DNA of 64,000 nt from Lachnospiraceae bacterium (GTDB lineage Bacteria > Bacillota > Clostridia > Lachnospirales > Lachnospiraceae): the NCBI GenBank assembly GCA_900168235.1, contig FUZG01000016.1, positions 17,819-81,818 on the forward strand, read 5' to 3'. The notes under the pieces were generated by a model. It searched no databases. It was given only the letters and a program-made list of their open reading frames with translations, and was not told the DNA's origin. Both the position numbers and the translations under genes were made by a program. Positions 1-8,642 of the stretch are shown here, one piece after another (within the stretch, counting starts at the first letter, position 1; every line of letters starts with the position of its first letter).

Positions 1-2031
1 GTCGCGTCCTTAAAAGACATGGTAAATGTGGAATACACCAAGAAGGACATTGCAGGAATGACAGCGACTCAGCAGCTCGAAGCCCTGAATATTGCGACGC
101 ATGACTTTGTGAATCTTCAGTATTCTACCTATAACCGTTCGATACTGCCGCTCTTAAAGCAGAATGGGATCACTATGGTCACTCATCATGAGGACTTGGT
201 GCAGGAGCAGGCGGAGTACGTTGACCGTTATTTTGAAGAGCATGTTTATCCTGTACTGACTCCCATGGCGGTTGATTCATCCCGTCCGTTCCCGCTTGTC
301 AGGAACAAGTCGCTGAATATCGGAGCGCTTGTTTATCCAAAGGATGCTGCACATTCCCTTCGGAGCCGCTCAGGAAACAAGACAAAGGAAGATAATGAAA
401 AAGAGAGCGATAATCCGGAGTTTGCGCTTGTTCAGGTGCCGGATGTGCTCCCGCGCCTTGTAAGGATTCCTTCAACAGATGAAAATCAGGCAATGATCCT
501 TCTGGAAGAAGTGATCGAGCGAAATATAAACAGGCTTTTCCTGAACTATAACATCGTCTGTGCTCATCCCTTCCGTATCATGAGAAATGCAGATCTTTCT
601 ATCGATGAGGACGAGGCAGAGGATCTCTTAAAAGAAATCGAGAGACAGCTTAAGCGCAGGCAGTGGGGAGAGGTTATCCGTCTTGATGTAGAGGAGAGTG
701 TTGACAGGAATCTGTTAAAGCTCCTTCGTGAAGAGCTTGAGGTTGATGACGCAGAAACCTACTTTATCAACGGACCTCTGGATCTCACATTTTTATCAAA
801 GATAGCAGGACTTCCGGGATTTGATCACCTAAAGATCAAGGGATGGACACCCCAGCCTCCGAAGTATATGAATCCTGATGACAATATTTTTGAGCAGATA
901 AGGCGCGGGGATATACTGCTGCAGCACCCTTACGAATCCTTTGAACCTGTGGTGAATCTGATAAGGACTGCCGCAAGGGACAAGGATGTTCTTGCGATAA
1001 AGATGACGCTTTATCGTGTCAGTGGAAACTCGCCGATCATTGCGGCACTTGCGACTGCTGCGGAAAATGGAAAGCAGGTTTCTGTTCTTGTTGAATTAAA
1101 AGCCCGTTTTGATGAAGAGCATAATATCAACTGGGCAAAGACTCTTGAAAAAGCAGGATGTCATGTAATATACGGTCTTGTTGGACTTAAGACTCATTCA
1201 AAGATCGCGCTCGTAGTACGGCGTGAGGAAGAGGGAATCCGCAGATACGTGCATCTCGGAACCGGAAATTACAATGATACAACAGCTAAATTTTATACGG
1301 ATATGGGTATCCTCACCTGCTCTGAGCCCATCGGAGAGGATGCAACAGCTGTATTTAATATGCTTTCCGGATATTCTGAGCCCGTCACATGGAACAGGCT
1401 GTCACTTGCACCGCTGTGGCTCAAGGACAAGTTTATTTATCTAATCGGACGTGAAGCGGAGAATGCACGGCACGGTCGTGAAGCGCATATCGTAGCAAAA
1501 ATGAACTCGGTCTGCGATCCGGATATTATCGAGGCTCTTTACAAAGCATCGGCAGCGGGTGTAAAAATAGAGCTGATAGTCCGCGGTATCTGCTGCCTTA
1601 AGGTCGGTATCCCCGGTGTTTCCGAGAATATCACCGTGCGCTCGATAGTGGGCTTCTTTTTGGAACACAGCCGGATCTTCTGGTTTTATAACGAGGGAAA
1701 TGATGAGTTTTACATGGGTTCAGCGGACTGGATGCCCAGAAACCTTGACCGCCGTGTAGAGATCATGTTCCCTGTTGAAAGAGAAGAGCTCAAGGAAGAC
1801 CTTCGTAATTTCCTGCGCGCTGAGCTTGAGGATAATATGAAAGCTCATTTGCTCCAGCCTAACGGGGATTACTTAAAGATCGACCGCCGGGGAAAGAAGC
1901 CTCTTAATTCGCAGCAGTTCTTCTGCAAGAATGCACGGACTAATGCTAATAAAAAGAAAGATGTAATCTCTGAAAGAGTGTTCATTCCGGAGAAAGCACC
2001 GAAGGAGGAAGATGAAAGCAGCACTCTTTGA
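1..2031 (+). CDS. ppk: Polyphosphate kinase 1 (5' end outside window)
   Basis: Reversibly transfers the gamma phosphate of ATP to polyphosphate. The frame is open from base 1 (V-A-S-L-K-D before the first Met at 19), and the first residues match the interior of PPK1 N-terminal domains, so roughly 50 N-terminal residues lie upstream. The two PLD-like active-site histidines are present: LKTHSK (His codon at 1195) and LEHSRIF (His codon at 1666), with the HLGTGNYND stretch between them. The C-terminus carries the usual LLQPNGDYLKIDRRGKK segment followed by a Lys/Glu-rich tail. The 3' end overlaps the next gene by 20 bp. Family assignment is secure. The true start is not visible. Confidence 0.95.
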   Translation, partial: VASLKDMVNVEYTKKDIAGMTATQQLEALNIATHDFVNLQYSTYNRSILPLLKQNGITMVTHHEDLVQEQAEYVDRYFEEHVYPVLTPMAVDSSRPFPLVRNKSLNIGALVYPKDAAHSLRSRSGNKTKEDNEKESDNPEFALVQVPDVLPRLVRIPSTDENQAMILLEEVIERNINRLFLNYNIVCAHPFRIMRNADLSIDEDEAEDLLKEIERQLKRRQWGEVIRLDVEESVDRNLLKLLREELEVDDAETYFINGPLDLTFLSKIAGLPGFDHLKIKGWTPQPPKYMNPDDNIFEQIRRGDILLQHPYESFEPVVNLIRTAARDKDVLAIKMTLYRVSGNSPIIAALATAAENGKQVSVLVELKARFDEEHNINWAKTLEKAGCHVIYGLVGLKTHSKIALVVRREEEGIRRYVHLGTGNYNDTTAKFYTDMGILTCSEPIGEDATAVFNMLSGYSEPVTWNRLSLAPLWLKDKFIYLIGREAENARHGREAHIVAKMNSVCDPDIIEALYKASAAGVKIELIVRGICCLKVGIPGVSENITVRSIVGFFLEHSRIFWFYNEGNDEFYMGSADWMPRNLDRRVEIMFPVEREELKEDLRNFLRAELEDNMKAHLLQPNGDYLKIDRRGKKPLNSQQFFCKNARTNANKKKDVISERVFIPEKAPKEEDESSTL

Positions 2032-2665
2032 TATGGATGGAACGATCACGGATTCTCTTGAGTCCATTGCCCACAGCTGTAATACAGTCCTGAAGGAATT
2101 TGGATATCCTGAGATCGAGCTTGAGCGGTATAAAACGCTGGTGGGTGATGGAGCAGAGACACTGATACGACGCGCCTTAAAGAGCTTTGACGTTTCGGAT
2201 GAAGATCAGATTCGAAAGGTTTACAAGCGTTATCTGGAAGTGTTTGAGGACGGCTGTCTCTACCATGTGACACCCTGCAGGGGCGTTCCTGAACTTATCG
2301 AAAAGATGAAAGCAAAGGGAATGAAGATAGCTGTCTGCTCAAATAAACCTCACGCAAAAACAGTGAAGGTTGCGGACGCAGTTTATCCAAAGGGCACTTT
2401 TGACATGGTCATCGGACAAAAGGATGATATTCCTAAAAAACCTGCGCCGGATATGGCACTTATGGCGGCAAAGGAATTTGGGGTCGAACCTTCCGAGTGT
2501 ATGTACCTCGGTGACACAAACACAGATATGAAAACCGGCATCGCAGCCGGCATGTTCACCATTGGCGTCCTCTGGGGTTTCCGCGACAGAGCAGAACTGG
2601 AGGAATTTCACCCTAACGCCATTGTTTCGACGGCTGAGGAAGTTGAGAAATTTTTGGACATGTAA
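2012..2665 (+). CDS. HAD-family phosphatase, phosphoglycolate phosphatase-like
   Basis: A 217-residue HAD hydrolase. Motif I is DMDGT (nucleophile Asp7, Asp9), motif II is CSNKPH, motif III the Lys in KKPAPD, and motif IV is YLGDTNTDM. The helical C1 cap between motifs I and II is typical of the Gph/PgmB group. The start overlaps the ppk reading frame by 20 bp and has the strong site AAGGAGG at 2002-2008 inside ppk, so the two are translationally coupled. Substrate is not readable from sequence: phosphoglycolate, pyrophosphate and sugar phosphates are all possible. The coupling to ppk suggests, but does not show, a role in phosphate metabolism. Confidence 0.88.
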   Translation: MKAALFDMDGTITDSLESIAHSCNTVLKEFGYPEIELERYKTLVGDGAETLIRRALKSFDVSDEDQIRKVYKRYLEVFEDGCLYHVTPCRGVPELIEKMKAKGMKIAVCSNKPHAKTVKVADAVYPKGTFDMVIGQKDDIPKKPAPDMALMAAKEFGVEPSECMYLGDTNTDMKTGIAAGMFTIGVLWGFRDRAELEEFHPNAIVSTAEEVEKFLDM

Positions 2666-2681
2666 ATTAGTGTGATTAAAT

Positions 2682-2728
2682 AGTGACGGAAGCGGAGTGC
2701 GTTGTTTCCAACACATCCCAGCGTCACT
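2682..2728. terminator. Weak hairpin between convergent genes
   Basis: AGTGACG (2682-2688) pairs with CGTCACT (2722-2728), with an inner GTTG-TTTC-CAAC hairpin. It sits between the stop of the HAD phosphatase and the stop of the opposing Cof-type gene, where a bidirectional terminator is expected. No good U-tract follows on either strand, so the call is tentative. Confidence 0.35.
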
Positions 2729-2740
2729 TTCATCCTAAAT

Positions 2741-3571
2741 TTAATCTAGAATATACTTATAAATGATCTCAGCGATTCCGCCGTGGTTGTTGTCGTGTTC
2801 TGTGACAGCATCTGCGGCGGTTTTAACATTGTCCCTTGCGTTTGCCATGGCAACGCCGAGTCCTGCGGCTTCGAGGAGAGGAAGATCATTTTCCTCATCG
2901 CCTGCTCCGATGGAGTCAGCGACAGGGATATTGCAGATCTCGCAAAGACGGCGGAGACCTGTGCCCTTTGAAGAATCCGCGGCGCTGATCTCAAGGATGC
3001 GGTCACTGGAAAAGAAAGTATTAAGATGAGGAGGAAGGAGAGGCGTGATATGATCACGGAAACGCTGGAGCTTCGGACGGTCGTCGATCTCCATGCATAC
3101 AACCTTCATGGTAGGACCGGTGAGGCTGGTGATCACGTCATCGATCGTATCTACCATGAGAGGCTCCATAACCTTTCCCTTAAGGTAAATGTCAACGATG
3201 TCCTTTCCCTCAGTTGCGATCACATAATTTCTGTTATAAGTCTGGCAGTGAACACCCTGCTCTTTGGCAAGGTCAAAAATAAGCCGTACATCATCCTTTG
3301 AAACGGGAGATGCATAGAGAAGATCTCCTGTCACAGGATTATTGATCTGCGCACCGTTGTAGCTTGCGATGTAAAAACCATCCCGCACGATGCGGTAGCG
3401 TTCTGCGACGGAAATAGCATCAGGATAAGGACGGCCTGTAACAAATGCAAAACAGTGTCCCTTATCGAGCATTTCATTAATAGCTTCCAGATCCCTGCCG
3501 TCAATTCGCTTATCGCTTGTGAGCAGTGTTTCATCCAGGTCAACAAAGAGAAATTTACGTGTATTGGTCAT
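2741..3571 (-). CDS. Cof-type HAD-IIB phosphatase
   Basis: A 276-residue HAD hydrolase of the Cof (IIB) group: motif I DLDETLLTSD near the N-terminus, TGRP as motif II, a large C2 cap in the middle, and the characteristic motif IV GAGDEENDLPLLEAAG followed by VAMANA near the C-terminus. Family members dephosphorylate sugar phosphates, flavin precursors or pyridoxal phosphate. The substrate here cannot be assigned. It is the last gene of a minus-strand run, 24 bp after the PHP-domain gene, and has a GGAG ribosome binding site near 3583-3588. It probably shares that gene's transcript. Confidence 0.9.
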   Translation of the reverse strand: MTNTRKFLFVDLDETLLTSDKRIDGRDLEAINEMLDKGHCFAFVTGRPYPDAISVAERYRIVRDGFYIASYNGAQINNPVTGDLLYASPVSKDDVRLIFDLAKEQGVHCQTYNRNYVIATEGKDIVDIYLKGKVMEPLMVDTIDDVITSLTGPTMKVVCMEIDDRPKLQRFRDHITPLLPPHLNTFFSSDRILEISAADSSKGTGLRRLCEICNIPVADSIGAGDEENDLPLLEAAGLGVAMANARDNVKTAADAVTEHDNNHGGIAEIIYKYILD

Positions 3572-3595
3572 AATTCTGATTCTCCGGGGTAAAGC

Positions 3596-4489
3596 TTAAC
3601 AATATTTCTTGTGATAATCTCTTAATTTCTCAAGGAAAGACAGCGGTATAAAAAGATTTCCGCGTCCTGTTCCGAGGTCGGTATTGACCTTATTGGTTCC
3701 GTGGAAATCCGAACCGCCTGACTGGAGCAGCCCGTGAGCTTCTGCCATTTCTTTCATTTCATTAGTCTCGCCCTGTGAAAACGTAGTGTAGATCGTCTCC
3801 ATAGCGACGAGTCCCTCTGCTTTCAGGTCTTCGATAAGTGAATCGAGCCGTGCGTGTGAAAGACCGTAAAGTAAAGGATGCGCAAGAACAGGTATGCCGT
3901 GCGCCTTTTGGATCAGATGGATACCGTCCATGGGAGTCACCTTTTCTCTTGGGACAAAGTATGGGCATCCGTCACCGATCCAGCGGTCAAAAGCTTCCTG
4001 AGTGCTCTTTATATAACCCTTCTGCACCATGTACTTAGCGTAATGGGCACGGGTTATGACTGCATTCGGAAAGGTCTCTTTTAACTGTGAAAAGGAGATA
4101 TCCATATGAAGTCCGTCGCGGAGCCCTGCGCACATTTTTTCGTTCCGGACTTCTCTGGAATTTCGGAAATCCTCTAATTGATGGAGAAAAGCAGGCTCTG
4201 TTTCATCTATGAAGAGACCGACTATATGAATATCCTTGCCGTTAAGATCGGTAGAAAGCTCGATACCGTTGATGATCTCAGGCGAATTTTCTCTTGTCCC
4301 GGCGTAGTCACGGATCTCTTTCAGACCATCAACTGTGTCATGGTCAGTAAGAGCCATCGCCGCAAGTCCCTTTTTTATGGCATATTCCACGAGCTCTGAA
4401 GGCGTGTATGTTCCGTCAGATGCAGTAGAGTGAACATGCAGATCCACCGGAGGCTCTGTGACACCATCTCTCATATTTCCGTAGAGCAT
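3596..4489 (-). CDS. PHP-domain phosphoesterase (RNase AM / TrpH-like)
   Basis: A 297-residue PHP-domain protein. The metal-binding motifs are clear: DLHVHSTASDG near residue 17, LTDHDTVDG about 30 residues later, ITRAHYAK, VLAHP, and GGSDFHG near the C-terminus. This architecture matches the YciV/TrpH group, which removes phosphate from 3',5'-bisphosphonucleotides and trims short RNAs 5' to 3'. The exact activity is inferred. The start at 4489 is supported by AAAGGAG at the proper spacing; a Met five residues in lacks such a site. A strong terminator for the upstream ABC-F gene sits only about 15 bp before this ribosome binding site. Confidence 0.88.
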   Translation of the reverse strand: MLYGNMRDGVTEPPVDLHVHSTASDGTYTPSELVEYAIKKGLAAMALTDHDTVDGLKEIRDYAGTRENSPEIINGIELSTDLNGKDIHIVGLFIDETEPAFLHQLEDFRNSREVRNEKMCAGLRDGLHMDISFSQLKETFPNAVITRAHYAKYMVQKGYIKSTQEAFDRWIGDGCPYFVPREKVTPMDGIHLIQKAHGIPVLAHPLLYGLSHARLDSLIEDLKAEGLVAMETIYTTFSQGETNEMKEMAEAHGLLQSGGSDFHGTNKVNTDLGTGRGNLFIPLSFLEKLRDYHKKYC

Positions 4490-4505
4490 AGATCTCCTTT
4501 CTGTT

Positions 4506-4545
4506 CTAAAAAAGGAACGTGACCTGATAATAGATCACGCTCCTT
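4506..4545 (-). terminator. Intrinsic terminator of the ABC-F gene
   Basis: Read on the minus strand, 4545-4532 (AAGGAGCGTGATCT) pairs with 4525-4512 as a 14-bp stem with two G-U pairs and a 6-base loop, followed by a run of six U. It lies just 3' of the ABC-F stop and just 5' of the PHP gene's ribosome binding site. Confidence 0.85.
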
Positions 4546-4563
4546 TGTGAGTTTTTAGGGATA

Positions 4564-6201
4564 TTAGTTATTATCGTCCTCAAGATCTGCTGTGTAAACA
4601 GTAGCCTTACGAGCAGCTGCGTTGTTTGCGAGGTACTCGTCGTAGGTTGTGATCTTGTCGATAAGTCCGCCTTCAGGAGTGATCTCCATGATACGGTTAG
4701 CTGTTGTCTGTACAAACTGATGGTCATGACAGGTGAAGAGCTCAACACCCTGGAACTTGATAAGACCATTGTTAAGTGCAGTGATGGACTCCATGTCGAG
4801 ATGGTTTGTAGGCTCATCAAGAACGAGGCAGTTAGCGCCGGAGATCATCATCTTGGAAAGAAGGCATCGAACCTTCTCACCACCGGAAAGGACGCGGACC
4901 TTTTTAACACCGTCTTCACCCGGGAAGAGCATACGTCCGAGGAATCCTCTTACATATGTTACATCCTTTACAGGTGAGTAGCCTGTAAGCCACTCTGTGA
5001 TGTTGTAGTCGTTGTCAAATTCCTTTGTATTATCCTTCGGGAAGTAAGCCTGGCTTGTGGTAACGCCCCACTTGTAATTTCCTTCATCAGGCTCCATCTC
5101 GCCCATAAGGATCTGGAAGAGAACAGTGATAGCCTGCTCATTTGCACCAACAAATGCAACTTTATCTGTTCTGTTGAGAACAAAGCTGATGTTATCGAGA
5201 ACCTTTACGCCTTCGATAGTCTTGCTGAGGTTTTCAACAGTAAGTACTTCGTTACCGATCTCTCTGTCAGGACGGAAGTCAACGTAAGGATACTTACGGG
5301 ATGAAGGCTTGATATCGTCAAGCTGGATCTTTTCAAGAGCTCTCTTACGGCTTGTAGCCTGCTTACTCTTAGAAGCGTTAGCAGAGAATCTGGAGATAAA
5401 TTCCTGCAGCTCTTTGATCTTTTCTTCCTTCTTCTTATTTGCTTCCTGCTGCTGCTTTTTCATGAGCTGACTGGACTCGTACCAGAAGTCGTAGTTTCCG
5501 GCGTAGAGCTGGATCTTTCCATAGTCGATATCAGCGGTATGTGTGCAGACCTTATTAAGGAAATATCTGTCATGGGATACTACGATGACAGTATTTTCGA
5601 AATCAATGAGGAAGTCCTCAAGCCACTCGATAGCATCGAGATCAAGGTGGTTTGTAGGCTCGTCGAGGAGAAGTACGTCAGGATTACCGAAAAGTGCACG
5701 TGCAAGGAGCACCTTCACCTTATCGGAACCTGTAAGATTCTTCATTGTCTCGCGGTGGAGCTCAGAGGAGATTCCAAGACCGTTAAGGAGTGATTCTGCG
5801 TCGGACTCTGCTTCCCATCCGTTCATTTCTGCAAATTCACCCTCAAGTTCTGCTGCTCTTACGCCGTCTTCATCGGAAAAATCTTCTTTTGCGTAAATCG
5901 CATCTTTTTCCTTCATGATGTCAAAGAGACGCTGGTTACCTGCGATTACAGTGTCGAGAACTACATTCTCATCATATTTGAAGTGATCCTGCTCAAGGAA
6001 AGAGAGACGCTCACCGTTTCCGATGTGGATCTCACCGTTTGTTGTCTCCAGCTGACCGGAGAGGATCTTCAGGAATGTGGATTTACCGGCACCGTTTGCA
6101 CCGATGATTCCGTAACAGTTACCTTCTGTAAACTTGATATTAACGTCTTCGAAAAGTGCCTTTTTGCCGACACGATATGTAACGCCGACTGCTTCTATCA
6201 T
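4564..6201 (-). CDS. ABC-F family ATPase (YkpA/YbiT-like)
   Basis: A 545-residue soluble protein with two ABC cassettes and no membrane segments, typical of ABC-F translation factors that act in the ribosomal E site. Cassette 1 has Walker A GANGAGKST, signature LTGSDKVK and Walker B LLLDEPTNHLD. A charged linker follows (KKKEEKIKELQEFISRF). Cassette 2 has a standard signature LSGGEKVR and Walker B LVLDEPTNHLD, but its P-loop reads GANEQAITVL and lacks the GK[ST] core. The LTGS-type signature is usual for the YkpA branch as I recall it. Ribosome binding site AAGGAG is at 6206-6211. Whether it confers antibiotic protection cannot be told; the branch is mostly housekeeping. Confidence 0.92.
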   Translation of the reverse strand: MIEAVGVTYRVGKKALFEDVNIKFTEGNCYGIIGANGAGKSTFLKILSGQLETTNGEIHIGNGERLSFLEQDHFKYDENVVLDTVIAGNQRLFDIMKEKDAIYAKEDFSDEDGVRAAELEGEFAEMNGWEAESDAESLLNGLGISSELHRETMKNLTGSDKVKVLLARALFGNPDVLLLDEPTNHLDLDAIEWLEDFLIDFENTVIVVSHDRYFLNKVCTHTADIDYGKIQLYAGNYDFWYESSQLMKKQQQEANKKKEEKIKELQEFISRFSANASKSKQATSRKRALEKIQLDDIKPSSRKYPYVDFRPDREIGNEVLTVENLSKTIEGVKVLDNISFVLNRTDKVAFVGANEQAITVLFQILMGEMEPDEGNYKWGVTTSQAYFPKDNTKEFDNDYNITEWLTGYSPVKDVTYVRGFLGRMLFPGEDGVKKVRVLSGGEKVRCLLSKMMISGANCLVLDEPTNHLDMESITALNNGLIKFQGVELFTCHDHQFVQTTANRIMEITPEGGLIDKITTYDEYLANNAAARKATVYTADLEDDNN

Positions 6202-6297
6202 AGAAACTCCTTAAAAATAATGCTTTTGCCTTGCTTTACTGAGAAACGACCGATGTGGTCAGACGCGAACACCTGTAAGTTCGCACAACTTCTATTG

Positions 6298-6325
6298 ATT
6301 ATACATAAAAAATTACTTATTTCAA
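6298..6325 (-). promoter_or_regulatory. Promoter of the ABC-F gene
   Basis: On the minus strand, TTGAAA (6325-6320) and TATAAT (6303-6298) are separated by 16 bp, with TG just before the -10. The predicted leader of about 95 nt contains a small hairpin GCGAAC-N8-GTTCGC at 6265-6284, but no obvious leader peptide or antitermination structure. Confidence 0.7.
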
Positions 6326-6330
6326 GGAAA

Positions 6331-6628
6331 AGTGGGTTCAGGATTGAATACAATCTGCTTTTTGATTCAAACGGACGGCACGATCAGCGGCGGAGCGCTG
6401 ACAACGGAGCGACGGTGAGCGGACATGATGCTGTCCTGTGCTGCGTCACTTGTACCATACAATTTCCACCATGTATCTGCGCTTATGAAAGATAAAATAA
6501 ACAAACTCCGAAAAATGGTATTGTCTACATATCACAATAACTATAGTACATAATTATTGAAACTATAGGAAAAGCACACATTAAAATATTGTATGCATAA
6601 AAACATGTACAATCCTGCTTCGAATTTG
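6331..6628. other. Non-coding intergenic stretch before the GH43 gene
   Basis: No convincing gene is seen. The stretch holds small dyads (TCAGCG/CGCTGA at 6384-6401; GGACA/TGTCC at 6421-6436) in a relatively GC-rich patch, then an A/T-rich part from about 6480. It separates the divergent ABC-F and GH43 genes and may hold distal regulatory sites. Confidence 0.5.
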
Positions 6629-6657
6629 TTGTGTTAGTGGGGCGCGGTTGGTAGAAT
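6629..6657 (+). promoter_or_regulatory. Possible promoter of the GH43 gene
   Basis: TTGTGT (6629-6634) and TAGAAT (6652-6657) are 17 bp apart. The -35 is weak and the -10 has one mismatch. Its position directly upstream of the tandem operator-like repeats favours it as the regulated start site, which would fall near 6664. Confidence 0.45.
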
Positions 6658-6667
6658 TTGTACAACT

Positions 6668-6700
6668 CCGAAAAGTTTCGGCGGCCGCGAAAAGTTTCGG
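6668..6700 (+). promoter_or_regulatory. Tandem operator-like repeat upstream of GH43
   Basis: The 13-mer CGAAAAGTTTCGG occurs perfectly twice (6669-6681 and 6688-6700), 19 bp centre to centre. Each copy is a near-palindrome (CGAAA-AG-TTTCG), and the pair brackets a GCGGCCGC palindrome. The placement just after the predicted start site suits a repressor. The half-site form recalls LacI-family operators with a central AG in place of CG; the regulator is not in the window. Confidence 0.55.
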
Positions 6701-6773
6701 AAAAATAAAAAATCTGACACAAAAATATGGTGGGAGACGTATTAGTAATGGTATGTGTCGACAGGAGGATTTA

Positions 6774-8621
6774 ATGAAAAGGAAGCTTTTGGTTCTGATG
6801 CTTTCGTCTGCAATGGCGGTAACAGCGCTGGCGGGCGCAGTACCGTCTTATGCTGCCGGCGGTTCAGGTGATGTTGTAACTGAAAAAGTACTGAATAAGA
6901 GCAATACAGGAAATCCGGTACTTGGTTTTGACGGAGAGGGAAACACACTTTATGGCGGTGATCCGGCGGCGCTTGTTGACGGGGACACTGTATATCTGTA
7001 TGTGGGACATGACAATTCAAGCGGTGACAGTTATGTAATGCCTGACTGGCAGTGCTATTCCACAAAAGATATGAAGAATTTTAAATATGAAGGAGAAATA
7101 CTTAAATGTAAGGATGTACCCTGGGCAGACAGCACCTCTGCCTGGGCGAGTCAGGTAGTTAAGTATAAAGATAAATATTACCTGTATTTCTGCGCAGAAG
7201 AGAAGACCTCAAAGTACGGAAAATGCGTTGGTGTTGCAGTATCAGACAGCCCGACAGGGCCTTTTAAGGCAGAGAATAAACCTATTGTATATGACTCTGA
7301 TACGCCCTTTATAAATCCCGGACGGGGCGGAGCAGGATGGGAAGATATCGATCCTACCGCATGGGTTGAGACAGTTGACGGCGTGGAACACCGCTATCTT
7401 GCATGGGGAAATACCAATCATTATATCGCTGAGCTCAATGAAGACATGGTTTCCATTAAGGACAGGAACGGTGATGGAGTAGTGTCTTTCAAGTCAGGAG
7501 ATATTGAGAGACAGACCATAAAGGGTATGCCGAACGGCTGGTATTTTGCAGAAGCACCGTGGCTCTACAGGAGACAGGACGCCAACGGTAATTACTATGG
7601 AAAATATTATCTATTTTATGCAATGTACTGGCGTGAGCAGATGGCATATGCAACATCAGATGATATTTGGGCTGATGAGTGGGATTACGGCGGACTTATC
7701 ATGGAACCCACTGCTACGAGCAATACAAACCACATGGCAGTGATAGATTTCAAAGGAAAGACATATTTTGTATATCATAACGGCTCACTTCCCTGGGGAA
7801 GCGGATTCAGAAGAGTTGTCTGCATACAGGAGCTTCACTTTGATAAGGACGGCAAGATCGAATACCTGCAGGAAAATTCAATCGGACTCACAGGAACAGC
7901 AAGCACTATCGCTGATTCAAAGGGGGCGCTTGTAAAGCATAGGACTTATCACAACAGCACTTCGGATTCTGCATATCCTTATACAAAAGTGGCTGTAAGT
8001 ACTGCAGAAGGTGCTGTAACGGATGATTCCATGTGGGAGATCGAAAAGGGCAAGGCTGATGAGGATAACGATGCGTATGTTTCAATCGAGTCCTATAACA
8101 AGCCCGGAATATGGCTTCAGGTTGATGATGATAAGACTGTTTCAATGGGACAGGATTATCAGAAGGCATCAAGTGATGGATATACGGTTGATTCCAAGAG
8201 AATGACCTTCCGTACCCTTAACGGTTTTGATAAATCTGTGAAAAACGGTACGACCTTTGAAAGCGTGGCTTATCCCGGATATTACCTCACATCAAAAGGC
8301 GGAAAGCTCACTGTTGAGAAAGAGCCGGATGCGGCAGACTGCACATTTACCATATCTGCAGAGACTGCAAATGATCTCTCTTCAATGATCGTGAGAAAGT
8401 CTGACAGAACCTATGAGGTTGGTGACAAGCTCGCGACAGATGATCTCCGCCTCACAGTTGTTGATGAGTACGACAATACAGAAATAGTTTATTCAGGAGC
8501 TGATGGTCTTACGGTTGACGCTTCCGCAGTAAATATGAAAAAAGCGGGAACATATGAATTAAAGGTTGAGTACAAAGGTCAGAGCGGAACAGTTCAGATC
8601 CGCGTGCTTGACAGGAACTGA
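6774..8621 (+). CDS. Secreted GH43 glycosidase with AbfB-like and Ig-like domains
   Basis: A 615-residue exported enzyme. A signal peptide (residues 1 to about 28, ending PSYAA) precedes a five-bladed GH43 catalytic domain. The expected acid residues are visible: Asp63 in YGGDPAA (general base), Asp193 in WEDIDPTAW (modulator) and Glu260 in FAEAPWLYRR (general acid). Residues of about 430-545 resemble an AbfB/CBM42 arabinose-binding beta-trefoil, and the last 75 or so look like a bacterial Ig-like domain. Likely action is on arabinose or xylose side chains of plant polysaccharides; exact specificity is inferred. The start is fixed by AGGAGG at 6763-6768; an upstream in-frame extension has no signal peptide or ribosome site. 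It is followed 21 bp later by a second secreted protein. Confidence 0.88.
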   Translation: MKRKLLVLMLSSAMAVTALAGAVPSYAAGGSGDVVTEKVLNKSNTGNPVLGFDGEGNTLYGGDPAALVDGDTVYLYVGHDNSSGDSYVMPDWQCYSTKDMKNFKYEGEILKCKDVPWADSTSAWASQVVKYKDKYYLYFCAEEKTSKYGKCVGVAVSDSPTGPFKAENKPIVYDSDTPFINPGRGGAGWEDIDPTAWVETVDGVEHRYLAWGNTNHYIAELNEDMVSIKDRNGDGVVSFKSGDIERQTIKGMPNGWYFAEAPWLYRRQDANGNYYGKYYLFYAMYWREQMAYATSDDIWADEWDYGGLIMEPTATSNTNHMAVIDFKGKTYFVYHNGSLPWGSGFRRVVCIQELHFDKDGKIEYLQENSIGLTGTASTIADSKGALVKHRTYHNSTSDSAYPYTKVAVSTAEGAVTDDSMWEIEKGKADEDNDAYVSIESYNKPGIWLQVDDDKTVSMGQDYQKASSDGYTVDSKRMTFRTLNGFDKSVKNGTTFESVAYPGYYLTSKGGKLTVEKEPDAADCTFTISAETANDLSSMIVRKSDRTYEVGDKLATDDLRLTVVDEYDNTEIVYSGADGLTVDASAVNMKKAGTYELKVEYKGQSGTVQIRVLDRN

Positions 8622-8642
8622 GGACTGAAAAGGAGAGTAGAA

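Noticed and set aside
5983..6495. A 170-codon + strand frame running from the ABC-F gene into the intergenic region
   Set aside because: It starts inside the ABC-F coding region, has no ribosome site and no family features; the overlap shows it is a shadow frame.
6202..6773. Riboswitch or antibiotic-sensing attenuator in the ABC-F/GH43 intergenic region
   Set aside because: Only small isolated hairpins were found; there is no leader peptide with a paired terminator/antiterminator and no known riboswitch core.
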